A stretch of 32,553 nucleotides of DNA from Alphaproteobacteria bacterium UBA7691. Lineage in GTDB: Bacteria; Pseudomonadota; Alphaproteobacteria; Ferrovibrionales; Ferrovibrionaceae. Position 1 is the stretch's first letter. Each line of letters opens with the position of its first letter. The translations under genes and the position numbers were made by a program. The DNA is taken from the NCBI GenBank assembly GCA_002482765.1, contig DLGP01000066.1, forward strand, positions 1 through 32,553, written 5' to 3'. Below, piece after piece: positions 8,297-17,081 of the stretch. Below the pieces are notes generated by a model. The model was not told the DNA's origin. It was given only the letters and a program-made list of their open reading frames with translations, and made no database searches.

Positions 8297-9278
8297 GGTT
8301 CAGCCTTTCGGCCAGAAAGGTATTCAGCGCCTCGGGTGCTTCGAAGGCCAGGGCCACGCGCAGCACACGCACCATGGCGCGGGCTTCGGCCGGCAGCCGC
8401 AGGGCATCCTTGGCCGTGGTGACCGGCACAGCCTTCAGCGCCACCGCCTGTTCCACCAGCCGCATGATGGTATCCGGCGCGTAGGGCGCGTGATCCGGGA
8501 AGCTGTGCCGGGCCACAATCTCGGCGCCAAGCTCGCTCAGTGTGGTGAAAAACTTTTCCGGCCGGCCGATACCGGCAAAGGCCAGCACACGCTCGCCGCG
8601 CAGGGCGGCGGCATCCTCGGGCTGTGGCAGCAGGTTGGCGGCAAAAACCGGCAGATCGCCCAGATCAACCCGGCTTTGTGGCCGGCCGATCAGGATGATG
8701 GCATCGCTGCGCGCCAGGCCTTCGCGGATGCCCTCGCGCAGCGGGCCTGCCGGCAGCAACATGCCATTGCCAAAGCCCTGCGCGCCATCCACCACCAGGA
8801 TGTTGAGATCACGCGCCAGGGCATAGGTTTGATGCGCATCGTCGGCCAGCACCAGATCACAGCCGGCGCGGGCTGCGGCGCGGGCCGCTGCCGGGCGGTC
8901 GCGGCCGATCCAGGTGGGGGCCGCTGCCGCCAGCAGCAGGGCTTCGTCGCCTACCTGGGCGGCGTCATGCTGCTGCGGGTCTACCTGCAAGGGGCCGGCA
9001 AGATTGCCGCCATAACCCCGGCTGACAATGCCGGGCTGCCAGCCGGCGGCGCGCAAGTGCTGCGCCAAGGCCATGGTGGTGGGGGTTTTGCCGGCGCCGC
9101 CAGCCACCAGATTGCCAATCGAAATCACCGGCACGGCAATTTCCTGCGGCCGCGCAGCAGCGCGATTGAAACGGTTGGCGATGCCGTAAAGTGTGGCAAA
9201 CGGGCTGAGCAGCATCGGCCAGATCGCGGCTGTGGCCGAATTCTGCCCGGCCGACCAGAATGCCGGCGCCTTAGGCAT
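8289..9278 (-). CDS. lpxK: Tetraacyldisaccharide 4'-kinase LpxK
   Basis: A 329-residue membrane-associated kinase that phosphorylates the 4' position of the lipid A disaccharide, giving lipid IVA. The P-loop is SIGNLVAGGAGKTPT (K64, T65), preceded by an N-terminal hydrophobic segment (about 15-33). The block VVDGAQGFGNGMLLPAGPLRE (163-182) is highly typical of LpxK. The motif that is normally DDGFQ reads DDAHQ here (D146-Q150), keeping the two Asp and the Gln but changing the middle residues. The ATG at 9278 overlaps the DUF374 stop by 8 nt (ATGCCTAA), and the same 8-nt overlap joins lpxK to lpxL. A longer in-frame start at 9425 lies inside DUF374 and is rejected. Confidence 0.92.
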   Translation of the reverse strand: MPKAPAFWSAGQNSATAAIWPMLLSPFATLYGIANRFNRAAARPQEIAVPVISIGNLVAGGAGKTPTTMALAQHLRAAGWQPGIVSRGYGGNLAGPLQVDPQQHDAAQVGDEALLLAAAAPTWIGRDRPAAARAAARAGCDLVLADDAHQTYALARDLNILVVDGAQGFGNGMLLPAGPLREGIREGLARSDAIILIGRPQSRVDLGDLPVFAANLLPQPEDAAALRGERVLAFAGIGRPEKFFTTLSELGAEIVARHSFPDHAPYAPDTIMRLVEQAVALKAVPVTTAKDALRLPAEARAMVRVLRVALAFEAPEALNTFLAERLNHA

Positions 9279-10008
9279 CGGGCTGGTCCCGTGCTGCCGG
9301 CTCCAGGGGGGCATGGCCGCAAAGCCGGTCGGCTTCGTTGGTGATGGCCAGCAGGGCCTGCTCCACTCGTAATGCTGCGGCTTCCAGGCTTTCGCTGGTG
9401 TCGCTGAACACATCCAGCGGCTCACCCCAGATGGTGACGCCGCGGGTGAAGGGCATGGGCAGGTGAAAGCGATCCCAACTGCGGATCAGCTTGCGCTGCC
9501 GCGTGGCATAGGCAACCGGCAGGATCGGCGCTTTCGCCAGCCGCGCCGTGGCCACCACGCCGGGGCCGGCGCGCATGCGCGGGCCGCGCGGGCCATCCGG
9601 GGTGAAGCCGATGCAATTGCCCTCTTTCAGCACCTGCACCATGGTGCGCAAAGCGGCGCGGCCACCTTTTTCCTTGCCGGCCTTTTTGGGATTGGCGCTG
9701 GAGCCGCGCACCGCGCCGATGCCGAATAATTCCAGGCTGCGGGCGATCAATTCGCCATCGCGGTGCTGCGAGATCAGGATGCGCATGGTCATGCTGCTGC
9801 CGCGCCAGGCCACGGTCAGCATCAGCAGCCGGCCATGCCAGAAGGCCACCACAGCCGGCTTGCGGGCCTGCCAATGGGCTTCAAGATGTTCGCTGCCGAT
9901 GACCTGCCAGCGTGAGGTGGCATGCACAAAACGGATGTAGAAAGCGATGCAGGCTGCCGCCAATCGCAGGGCGACACGGCTGCGCAACAGGCGTTTCAGT
10001 ATCGACAT
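9271..10008 (-). CDS. DUF374 lysophospholipid acyltransferase-like protein
   Basis: A 245-residue member of the DUF374 branch of the PlsC-like acyltransferase superfamily. An N-terminal hydrophobic helix (about 12-28) is followed by AFWHGRLLML (55-64), the HRDGEL block (82-87) in place of the classical H-x4-D, RGSSANPKKAG (101-111) and FTPDGPRGP (135-143), the usual DUF374 signature. In many alphaproteobacteria this gene lies directly upstream of waaA and lpxK, so a role in envelope lipid or lipid A modification is inferred, though its substrate is not established. Here it is followed directly by lpxK through an 8-nt overlap. The start at 10008 lies 6 nt after the msbA stop, which supports one transcript. 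Confidence 0.85.
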   Translation of the reverse strand: MSILKRLLRSRVALRLAAACIAFYIRFVHATSRWQVIGSEHLEAHWQARKPAVVAFWHGRLLMLTVAWRGSSMTMRILISQHRDGELIARSLELFGIGAVRGSSANPKKAGKEKGGRAALRTMVQVLKEGNCIGFTPDGPRGPRMRAGPGVVATARLAKAPILPVAYATRQRKLIRSWDRFHLPMPFTRGVTIWGEPLDVFSDTSESLEAAALRVEQALLAITNEADRLCGHAPLEPAARDQPDA

Positions 10009-10014
10009 CGCCGA

Positions 10015-11799
10015 TCACGCTCCGGCGGCGAATTGCGTGGCGTAGAGCCGCGCATAAACGCCACCCTGGACAAGCAATTCAGCATGGCTGCCCTGTTCCA
10101 CCAGTTTGCCATGTTCCAGCACAAAGATCACATCGGCATCCATCACGGTGGACAGCCGATGCGCGATCACCAGCGTGGTGCGGCCACGCATCAGGCGGCG
10201 CAATGCCTCCTGGATCAGCCGTTCGCTTTCGCTATCAAGCGCCGAGGTGGCTTCATCCAGCAGCAGGATAGGGGCATCGCGCAGCATGGCGCGGGCAATG
10301 GCGATGCGCTGGCGCTGGCCGCCGGAAAGCTTCACACCATTTTCGCCCACCATGGTGTCATAGCCCTGCGGCAGAGCCTGGATGAATTCATGCGCGGCGG
10401 CGGTGCGGGCGGCATCCTCAATATCGGCCTGGCTGGCTTCCGGGCGGCCATAGGCGATGTTGTTGCGCACGGTATCGTCAAACAGTGTCAATTCCTGGCT
10501 CACCAGCGCGATTGAGCGCCGCAGGCTGTGCAGGGTCAGATGGCGCACATCCTGCCCGTCGATCAGCACGCGGCCCTGGCTGGCATCGTAGAAACGCGGG
10601 ATCAGGTTCAGCACGGTGGACTTGCCGGCACCCGAAGCCCCCACCAGCGCGGCTTTCCTGCCGGCCGGCACCAGCAGGTTGACGCTGCGCAGCGCCGGAT
10701 GTTCGGGGTCATAGGCGAAGCTCACTGCGTCAAAGCGGATTTCGCCGCCCTTCACATCCAGTGGCTTGGCATCAGCGGCATCGCGGATGGTGACTTCCTG
10801 GTCCAGCACCGCGAAAATCCGCTCGGCAGCGGCGAGGCCCTCCTGCAACGACACATTCAGCGTGGAGAGCGATTTCAAAGGCTGATAAGCCATCAGCACG
10901 GCGGCAATGAAGCTGCCCAATGTGCCGGGTGTGGTGGTGCCGGCAATGATCTGCTGCCCGCCGATGAACGCCACCAGGCCGATGGCGATGCCGCCCAAAG
11001 CTTCAGTACTCGGGCTGGCGGCGGCGCGGGCGCGGATCACATGCATGGCGTGCACCAGACGCTGCTCCACCGAGCGGGCGGCGCGCTCGGTTTCGCGCTC
11101 TTCCATGCCATAGGCCTTGATCATGCGGGCGCCGTCGAAGGTCTCACTCAGGATCGTGGTCAGTTTGCCGGTTTCCTCCTGGCTGCGCTTCGAGCCCTTG
11201 CGGGTTTTTTTGCCCAGGCGGCGCGAGAAGATCGCCACCATGGGAAATACCACGCAGACCACCAGCGACAATTCCCAGTATTGCGCAAACATCACGGCGG
11301 CGAGGAAGAGCAGGCTGAGGCTGTCCTTGACAATGCCGGTGAGTGCCTTGCCCACCGCTTCGCGCAGCAGATGCGCGTCATACAGGAAGCTGGCAATCAG
11401 CTTGCCGGAATGCACCTGGTGCAGCCAGGCCAGATCGGCATGCATCAGCTTGTTATACATGCGGATCTGCGTATCGGCGATGATGCGTTCGCCAAAGCCG
11501 CCCATCAGCGAGCCTTCGAGATAGCCGGCAAAACCCTTGATCAGCGCCACGCCGATCACCAGCGCCGGGATCAGATAGAGCCAGTCGGGGTTGCCGCGCC
11601 CGAACAGGCCGTCCAGGATCGGCTTGAGCAGCCAGGCATTGCCGGCAGTGGCGGCGGCCACCACGGCCATGCTGAGCGCCGCGATCAGCAAGGTGCCGAT
11701 ATGTGGCCGCACATGTTCGGCCAGCAGGCGGCGGATCAGCGCGGTGCTGCTCGGCGGCTGGGTTGTTGAGACGGCGACGGCACGGGGCGTTTGGCTCAC
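10015..11799 (-). CDS. msbA: MsbA-type lipid A flippase, ABC transporter with fused permease and ATPase
   Basis: A 594-residue half-transporter. Residues 35-330 hold six predicted membrane helices, and 350-590 the nucleotide-binding domain with Walker A GASGAGKS (387-394), signature LSGGQ (491-495), Walker B ILLLDEATSALD (511-522) and the H-loop His (H547). Such homodimers flip lipid A-core or phospholipids across the inner membrane. Position at the head of a lipid A operon (DUF374, lpxK, lpxL follow at 6 nt or by overlap) favours the MsbA role over a multidrug exporter. The ORF starts with GTG at 11797-11799 with only a weak ribosome-binding site. It is separated by 139 nt from the upstream transketolase gene, so it may have its own promoter. 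Confidence 0.9.
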   Translation of the reverse strand: MSQTPRAVAVSTTQPPSSTALIRRLLAEHVRPHIGTLLIAALSMAVVAAATAGNAWLLKPILDGLFGRGNPDWLYLIPALVIGVALIKGFAGYLEGSLMGGFGERIIADTQIRMYNKLMHADLAWLHQVHSGKLIASFLYDAHLLREAVGKALTGIVKDSLSLLFLAAVMFAQYWELSLVVCVVFPMVAIFSRRLGKKTRKGSKRSQEETGKLTTILSETFDGARMIKAYGMEERETERAARSVEQRLVHAMHVIRARAAASPSTEALGGIAIGLVAFIGGQQIIAGTTTPGTLGSFIAAVLMAYQPLKSLSTLNVSLQEGLAAAERIFAVLDQEVTIRDAADAKPLDVKGGEIRFDAVSFAYDPEHPALRSVNLLVPAGRKAALVGASGAGKSTVLNLIPRFYDASQGRVLIDGQDVRHLTLHSLRRSIALVSQELTLFDDTVRNNIAYGRPEASQADIEDAARTAAAHEFIQALPQGYDTMVGENGVKLSGGQRQRIAIARAMLRDAPILLLDEATSALDSESERLIQEALRRLMRGRTTLVIAHRLSTVMDADVIFVLEHGKLVEQGSHAELLVQGGVYARLYATQFAAGA

Positions 11800-11882
11800 G
11801 GAAAATCTCGCGTGTTCAACAGCCTGGGCGTAAGGCCAGGAATCAATATCAGGGCGCGCAGGCTATAGCATGCGAAGCCCCG

Positions 11883-11910
11883 CGCCGCCACCTTTGCCAA
11901 GGCGGCGGCG
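11883..11910 (-). other. GC-rich hairpin in the tkt-msbA gap
   Basis: Arms 11883-11894 and 11899-11910 pair at 11 of 12 positions around a 4-nt loop. The one mismatch is A-C on the plus RNA but a G-U wobble on the minus RNA, so the structure is better in the minus transcript that carries tkt and msbA. No T tract follows, so it is not a classical intrinsic terminator; it could protect the tkt 3' end or attenuate read-through into msbA. Confidence 0.4.
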
Positions 11911-11938
11911 GAACACTTCGTAAACCTCGGCCGGGGTT

Positions 11939-13942
11939 TTACAGCCGCGCCTTGGCGGCAGCCACCACGGCTTCCGGCGTGATGCCGAAATGCTTGTAAA
12001 GCTGCTCAAACGGGCCGGAAGCGCCGAAGCCCTTCATGCCGATAAAGGCGCCGCCATCGCCGATATAGGCATCCCAGCCCTGGCGCACGCCTGCTTCAAT
12101 GGCAATGCGCACCGTGGCTTCGCCCAGCACGGCCTTGCGATACGCTTCCGGCTGCTCGTCAAACAATTCAAAGCAGGGCAGCGAAACCACGCGGGTGCCA
12201 ATGCCCTCGGCTTCCAGCATGGCGCGGGCGGCGGCGGCGATAGCCACTTCCGAACCGGTGGCAAGCAGGGTCACCTGGGCGGCGCCGGCGCTGGCCGGCA
12301 GCAATTCATAACCGCCCTTGGCGCTGAGATTCTCGCCGGCGTCACTGATCCGCTGCGCCGGCAGATCCTGGCGCGTCAGGCAGAGCAGGGCCGGGCGGTC
12401 CTTGGAACGGAAGGCGATGTCCCAGGCTTCGGCGGTTTCCACCGCATCGGCCGGGCGCAGCACCAGCAGATTGGGGATGGCGCGCAGCGAGGCAACATGC
12501 TCAACCGGCTGATGGGTCGGGCCATCTTCGCCCAGGCCGATGGAATCATGCGTCATGACATAGATCACGCGCTGGCCCATCAGGGCCGAGAGCCGGATCG
12601 AATTGCGGCAATAGTCACTGAACACCAGGAAGGTGCCGCCATAGGGGATCACGCCGCCATGCAGCGCCAGGCCGTTCATCGCCGCCGCCATGCCATGCTC
12701 GCGCACGCCGTAATAGATGTAGCGGCCCTTGAAGTCGCCGGGCTTCACCGGCTCAAGGCCGGCGGTTTTGGTGTTGTTCGAGCCGGTCAGATCAGCCGAG
12801 CCGCCGATGGCTTCCGGCAGCACCGGGTTGAGCGCTTCCAGCGCCATCTGCGAGGATTTGCGCGTTGCCCATTTTGGCTTGTCGGCCACCAGCTTGGCGA
12901 TATAGGCCTGGTAGGCGGTTGCGTACTCGGCCGGCAGGTCACCCTTCACGCGGCGCTCAAATTCGGCGCGGTCGGCGGCGGGCAAAGCGGCCAGGGCTTG
13001 GTTCCAGGCGGCGGAATACGCCGCGCCATTGGCGCCGGCTTGGCGCCAGGCGGCCAGGATCGGTGCCGGAATCTCAAACGGCGCATAGGGCCAGCCAAGC
13101 TTTTCGCGGGCGCCCTTGATCTCATCGGGGCCAAGCGGCGAGCCATGCACGCCGGAAGTGCCGGCTTTCTTGGGCGCGCCGAAGCCGATCACGGTCTTGC
13201 AGGCGATCATGGTCGGCTTGTCGCTGTTGCGTGCAGCGGCAATGGCAGCGGCCACGGCTTCCGGATCATGGCCATCCACGGCGGCGGTATTCCAGCCGCT
13301 GGCCTTGAAGCGGGCCTCTTGGTCGTCGCTGACTGAAAGCGAAGTGGGGCCGTCAATCGAGATGCCGTTATCGTCAAACAGCACGATCAGCTTGTTCAGC
13401 TTAAGATGGCCGGCCAGCGAAATCGCCTCATGGCTGATGCCTTCCATCAGGCAGCCATCGCCGGCAATCACATAGGTGTAGTGATCCACCACCGCATCGC
13501 CGAAACGGGCATTGAGCAGCCGTTCAGCCAGCGCGAAGCCGACCGCATTGGCAATGCCCTGGCCGAGCGGGCCGGTGGTGGTTTCGATACCATCGGCATG
13601 GCCGAATTCCGGATGGCCCGCCGTGCGGCTGCCGATCTGGCGGAAATTCTTCAATTCCTCCAGCGTCATATCCTGATAGCCAGTGAGATGCAGCAGGGCA
13701 TAGAGCAGCATCGAGCCATGGCCGGCCGAGAGGATGAAGCGGTCGCGGTTGGGCCAATGCGGCTGCGCCGGGTCCACTTTCAGAAAACGGGTGAACAGCA
13801 CGGTGGCAACATCGGCCATGCCCATCGGCATGCCGGGATGGCCCGAATTCGCCTGCTGCACGGCATCCATCGCAAGGGCGCGGATGGCATTGGCCATGTC
13901 GTGGTGGCTGGCGGCGAGGGCGTGCGGGGGAATCTGCGTCAT
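11939..13942 (-). CDS. tkt: Transketolase
   Basis: A 667-residue thiamine-diphosphate enzyme of the pentose phosphate pathway, the same length as other bacterial transketolases. It moves two-carbon units between sugar phosphates. Visible landmarks are ANSGHPGMPMG (31-41, with H35), the TPP/Mg motif beginning GDGCLMEG at 161 and ending at N192 (LFDDN), YGVREHGMAAAMNG with the catalytic Glu, THDSIGLGEDGPTHQPVEH, and the C-terminal domain GSEVAIAAAARAML. The ATG at 13942 is weakly preceded by a ribosome-binding site. It lies between the chemotaxis genes and msbA, all on the minus strand, with gaps of 104 and 139 nt; whether it is cotranscribed with either is unclear. No gap, cbb or other pentose pathway genes are adjacent. 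Confidence 0.96.
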   Translation of the reverse strand: MTQIPPHALAASHHDMANAIRALAMDAVQQANSGHPGMPMGMADVATVLFTRFLKVDPAQPHWPNRDRFILSAGHGSMLLYALLHLTGYQDMTLEELKNFRQIGSRTAGHPEFGHADGIETTTGPLGQGIANAVGFALAERLLNARFGDAVVDHYTYVIAGDGCLMEGISHEAISLAGHLKLNKLIVLFDDNGISIDGPTSLSVSDDQEARFKASGWNTAAVDGHDPEAVAAAIAAARNSDKPTMIACKTVIGFGAPKKAGTSGVHGSPLGPDEIKGAREKLGWPYAPFEIPAPILAAWRQAGANGAAYSAAWNQALAALPAADRAEFERRVKGDLPAEYATAYQAYIAKLVADKPKWATRKSSQMALEALNPVLPEAIGGSADLTGSNNTKTAGLEPVKPGDFKGRYIYYGVREHGMAAAMNGLALHGGVIPYGGTFLVFSDYCRNSIRLSALMGQRVIYVMTHDSIGLGEDGPTHQPVEHVASLRAIPNLLVLRPADAVETAEAWDIAFRSKDRPALLCLTRQDLPAQRISDAGENLSAKGGYELLPASAGAAQVTLLATGSEVAIAAAARAMLEAEGIGTRVVSLPCFELFDEQPEAYRKAVLGEATVRIAIEAGVRQGWDAYIGDGGAFIGMKGFGASGPFEQLYKHFGITPEAVVAAAKARL

Positions 13943-14046
13943 TTGCTGGGAATCCGGCTGGTTTTCTGCTGGGCGGCGCGAACATGACGGGCAAAGCCCG
14001 ACCCGTCAACCCATCCGATTCAATCCGGATAACCCTTTGACTTACC

Positions 14047-16236
14047 TCATGTTCTAAAGAAGCCCACAACCTGCGCCAAGGTCTGGCCCTGGGTGGCGAG
14101 CTGCTGCGCCGAGGCGCTGGTCTGCTCCACCAGGGCACCATTACGCTGTGTCATCTCGTCCATATTGCCCACGGCGGCGTTCACTTCGTCCAGCCCGCGC
14201 GACTGTTCGCTGGAAGCAGCCGCGATTTCGGCCACGATATCCGACACCTTCTTGATCGCGCCGACAATCTCATCCAGCGACTCGCCGGCCTGATGCACCA
14301 GGCTGGCGCCGGCTTTCACCTGGGCATTCGATTCATTGATCAGGGCTTTGATATCCTTCGACGCATTGGCGCTGCGCTGCGCCAGGGCGCGCACTTCCTG
14401 CGCCACCACGGCAAAGCCCTTGCCGGCCTCGCCGGCACGCGCCGCTTCCACGCTGGCATTGAGGGCCAGCAGGTTGGTCTGGAAGGCAATCTCGTCGATC
14501 AACGCCACGATATCGGAAATCTTGCGCGCACTTTCCTCGATGCGGCGCACCGCAGCCACGGCTTCCTTGGTTACGCTGCCGCCTTTGGCGGCAGTGTCGC
14601 GTGCGGTCTGGCTCAACTGATTGGCGGCCTGGGCGTTATCGGCATTCTGCTTCACCGTGGCGGTGACTTGGTGCATCGCGGCGGCGGTCTCTTCCAGGCT
14701 GGCGGCCTGTGCCTCGGTGCGGGCCGCCAGGTCGGCGCTGCCGGCGGAAATTTCGGCCGAGGCATCGCGCACGGCATTCGAGGTGGCGGTGATCTGGCCC
14801 ACCACTTCGCGCAGTTTATCAACAGTCTCATTGGCGCCGTCACGCAATTCGCCAAAGATGCCGGGATAATCCTCGGCGATGCGGCGGCTCAGGTCGCCGC
14901 GTGCCATCGCCTCGATGGTGCCGGCGATGTTGCGGGTCATGCCCTGGGCCTTGTCGCTCAGGCCGTTCACCGCTTCACCAAGCTGCCGCAGGAAGCCGTT
15001 TTTGCCTTCCAGGTCAACGCGCTCGGCAAAACCCTTTTCGCTTGCCATGGCGATGGCAGCGATCACTTCACGCTCCAGGCGCAACTGGTCGGTCATGTCA
15101 GACCATTCCACCACGGTGCCGACGCGGGCGCCGCGTGTATTCACCGCCGGGTTGACGATCAGTTCAAATATCCGCCCGCCAACCGTGATACGCGAACGAT
15201 GTGTGCCGGAAAGTTTGGCCAGCATGCCGCGCTGATGTGCCGGGTTTTTATGGAATTCATCGATATTGCGGCCAATCAGCGCATCGGGATCAAAGCGCGG
15301 CAAGTCCTTGCGGATGTCACTTGCCGCATTGCGCAGCAAAGCCAGCACGGCGCGATTGCAGTAAACAATGCGGTTTTCGGTATCGGCCACCATCACATTG
15401 GTGGTGGCATTCTCCAGGCCGCTTTGGGTGCGTGCGGCGAGCAGCGACACTTCGCGCAACGCCGCCGTGGCCCGGGCAATGCCGCCGATCTCGTCGGGGC
15501 GATTGGTATAGGCCACCTCGCTAACGGTTTCGCCATCGGCCAGTCGCTGGATGATAAGGCTCAAGGCGCGCAATGGCCCGCGCACGCTGCGCAGGATCAG
15601 CAGCGACAGGCCGATCAGCACCAGCGCCATGACCAGAGTGATGATGCCGAATTCCACCGCCTTGGCTCGGAATTGCGTGTCCACATCGTCTACATAGATG
15701 CCGGTGCCGATGAACCAGTTCCATGGCGTGAAGGCAGCGGTATAGGCGATTTTCGGCGCCGGCTCGGAATCCGGTGGTGTACCGGGCTTGGCAAAACTGT
15801 AGGTCACATAGCCGCCGCCAGCGCGGGCCTTGTCGCGCATTTCGCCGATCACGTTGCGGCTATTGGGCGTGGAGGTGGCGTTGTTGGTCATGTCGGTGCC
15901 TTCCAGCGCCGGCCGGCCGCCATGCGCCACTGCAATGCCTTGCATGGTGATGGCGAAAACATATTCGCTGCCGGCATAACGCATGGCGCGCAAAGCCGTG
16001 ATGGTTTCCTTCTGCGCCGCCTCCATGCTCACCTCGCCCTTGCCGGCGCGTTCGTGATTGGTCTTGGCAATGGCAATGGCGGTTTCGACGATGTTGCGCA
16101 CCATCAACTGCTTTTCGCGCAGCATGGTGTCACGCAGCGATTGCAGGGCCAGGCCGGAAAGGGCGAGCAGGGCGATGGCGAGCAGGGCGACTTGCAGCAA
16201 CAACTTGCCGCTGACTCCGAGGCGGTCGAAAACCAT
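14047..16236 (-). CDS. Methyl-accepting chemotaxis protein (Cache-HAMP-PAS-MA)
   Basis: A 729-residue transmembrane chemoreceptor. The first membrane helix spans about 11-31. The periplasmic part (33-195) is a single Cache domain ending in WNWFIGTGIYVDDVD, typical of sCache_2. The second helix is 197-216 and HAMP about 217-270. A cytoplasmic PAS domain follows (about 272-385, TEWSDMT-like end VVEWSDMTDQ), a second HAMP-like segment (425-480), and the methyl-accepting signalling domain to the end, with the conserved tip DEIAFQTNLLALNASVEAARAGEAGKGF. The cytoplasmic PAS adds a second, possibly redox or energy, input. AGGAGA sits 6 nt before the ATG. cheW lies 135 nt upstream on the same strand. 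Unlike the receptor at 26822-29302, it ends in VGFFRT with no CheR-binding tail. Confidence 0.93.
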   Translation of the reverse strand: MVFDRLGVSGKLLLQVALLAIALLALSGLALQSLRDTMLREKQLMVRNIVETAIAIAKTNHERAGKGEVSMEAAQKETITALRAMRYAGSEYVFAITMQGIAVAHGGRPALEGTDMTNNATSTPNSRNVIGEMRDKARAGGGYVTYSFAKPGTPPDSEPAPKIAYTAAFTPWNWFIGTGIYVDDVDTQFRAKAVEFGIITLVMALVLIGLSLLILRSVRGPLRALSLIIQRLADGETVSEVAYTNRPDEIGGIARATAALREVSLLAARTQSGLENATTNVMVADTENRIVYCNRAVLALLRNAASDIRKDLPRFDPDALIGRNIDEFHKNPAHQRGMLAKLSGTHRSRITVGGRIFELIVNPAVNTRGARVGTVVEWSDMTDQLRLEREVIAAIAMASEKGFAERVDLEGKNGFLRQLGEAVNGLSDKAQGMTRNIAGTIEAMARGDLSRRIAEDYPGIFGELRDGANETVDKLREVVGQITATSNAVRDASAEISAGSADLAARTEAQAASLEETAAAMHQVTATVKQNADNAQAANQLSQTARDTAAKGGSVTKEAVAAVRRIEESARKISDIVALIDEIAFQTNLLALNASVEAARAGEAGKGFAVVAQEVRALAQRSANASKDIKALINESNAQVKAGASLVHQAGESLDEIVGAIKKVSDIVAEIAAASSEQSRGLDEVNAAVGNMDEMTQRNGALVEQTSASAQQLATQGQTLAQVVGFFRT

Positions 16237-16371
16237 TCGTCGTCTCCTGTGCTATGTTGCCAGGAAACGCTACCTTGAGGCTGGGTGTAAAAGGTTAGTT
16301 ATTTTCCGCTCACATGCGAAATAGTCGCAGATTTACAGGAAAAAGTGTGGGTATGCGGAGTAATCGCGGTA

Positions 16372-16941
16372 CTACTGCACCGCGATTTGCGCCTGGGCTG
16401 GTGCGGCGGCAATCTGCTGCATCTGCGAGGCGGCCTGGCCGGTCACCAGCTTGTCCATGTCGATGATCGAAACCATGCGTTCGTCATTGGCAACAATCGC
16501 GGCTAGGAAGCGATAATCCGACGCTGCATCGGTTTCCGGCACCGGCTGCAAATCACGGTCCTCAATCGACAGGATGTCCGACACGGAATCGACCAGCAGG
16601 CCAAAAGTGCCATTGGCCGCCACCACCACGATCACCACATGCATGCGGGTGGGTTTGGTGACGCCGCCGCCAAGCCGGACGCGCAGATCGTAGATCGGCA
16701 CAATTGTGCCACGCAGATTGATGATGCCACGCACAAATTCCGGCGTGTTGGGCAGATTGGTCACATCGGTCCAGGCGCGGATTTCGCGCACGCTCAGAAT
16801 ATCGATGCCATAGACTTGGGCATCGATGGCGAAGGTGAGATAATCCTGCGCGCTGTGCAGGCTGTCGCCGCCAACGCCACGCCCGACCGAAAGGCTGCGC
16901 TGCTGGCCGGCCTGGGGCCGGGTAGCGGGAACCTGATCCAT
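16372..16941 (-). CDS. cheW: Chemotaxis coupling protein CheW
   Basis: A 189-residue protein with one CheW domain (about 32-170): DYLTFAIDAQVYGIDILSVREI, NLPNTPEFVRGIINLRGTIVPIYDLR, and GLLVDSVSDIL are classic family blocks. CheW bridges chemoreceptors to the CheA kinase in polar arrays. The first 30 residues are a low-complexity extension, and the last 20 (QIAAAPAQAQIAVQ) are Ala/Gln-rich. A strong ribosome-binding site, AGGAG at 16949-16953, lies 7 nt upstream of the ATG. The gene precedes the Cache-PAS chemoreceptor on the same strand, which suggests a receptor-coupler pair; no cheA, cheB or cheR occurs in the window. Confidence 0.94.
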   Translation of the reverse strand: MDQVPATRPQAGQQRSLSVGRGVGGDSLHSAQDYLTFAIDAQVYGIDILSVREIRAWTDVTNLPNTPEFVRGIINLRGTIVPIYDLRVRLGGGVTKPTRMHVVIVVVAANGTFGLLVDSVSDILSIEDRDLQPVPETDAASDYRFLAAIVANDERMVSIIDMDKLVTGQAASQMQQIAAAPAQAQIAVQ

Positions 16942-17081
16942 GGTCGATCTCCTAATGCGGATGGACTATTGCTGGGATAGTAGCAAATCCCGGCGGCTCT
17001 GGTTAAGACTTTTTCGCCGCTTTTCAATCCTGGCGAGCGGCCATAACTGGAATATAACGCCAGAACCCAGGAGGAAACGCC

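Noticed and set aside
10528..13336. Long plus-strand open frames opposite msbA and tkt
   Set aside because: Low-complexity antisense frames caused by codon bias; the minus strand carries the full conserved proteins.
13984..14046. Small inverted repeats between the chemoreceptor stop and tkt as a terminator
   Set aside because: The stems are short (5-6 bp), and no T tract follows on the minus strand.
14293..16278. A 661-codon open frame on the plus strand opposite the Cache-PAS chemoreceptor
   Set aside because: It is a shadow of the high-GC minus-strand gene: His/Gly/Ala-rich, no domain, and the other strand encodes a complete chemoreceptor.
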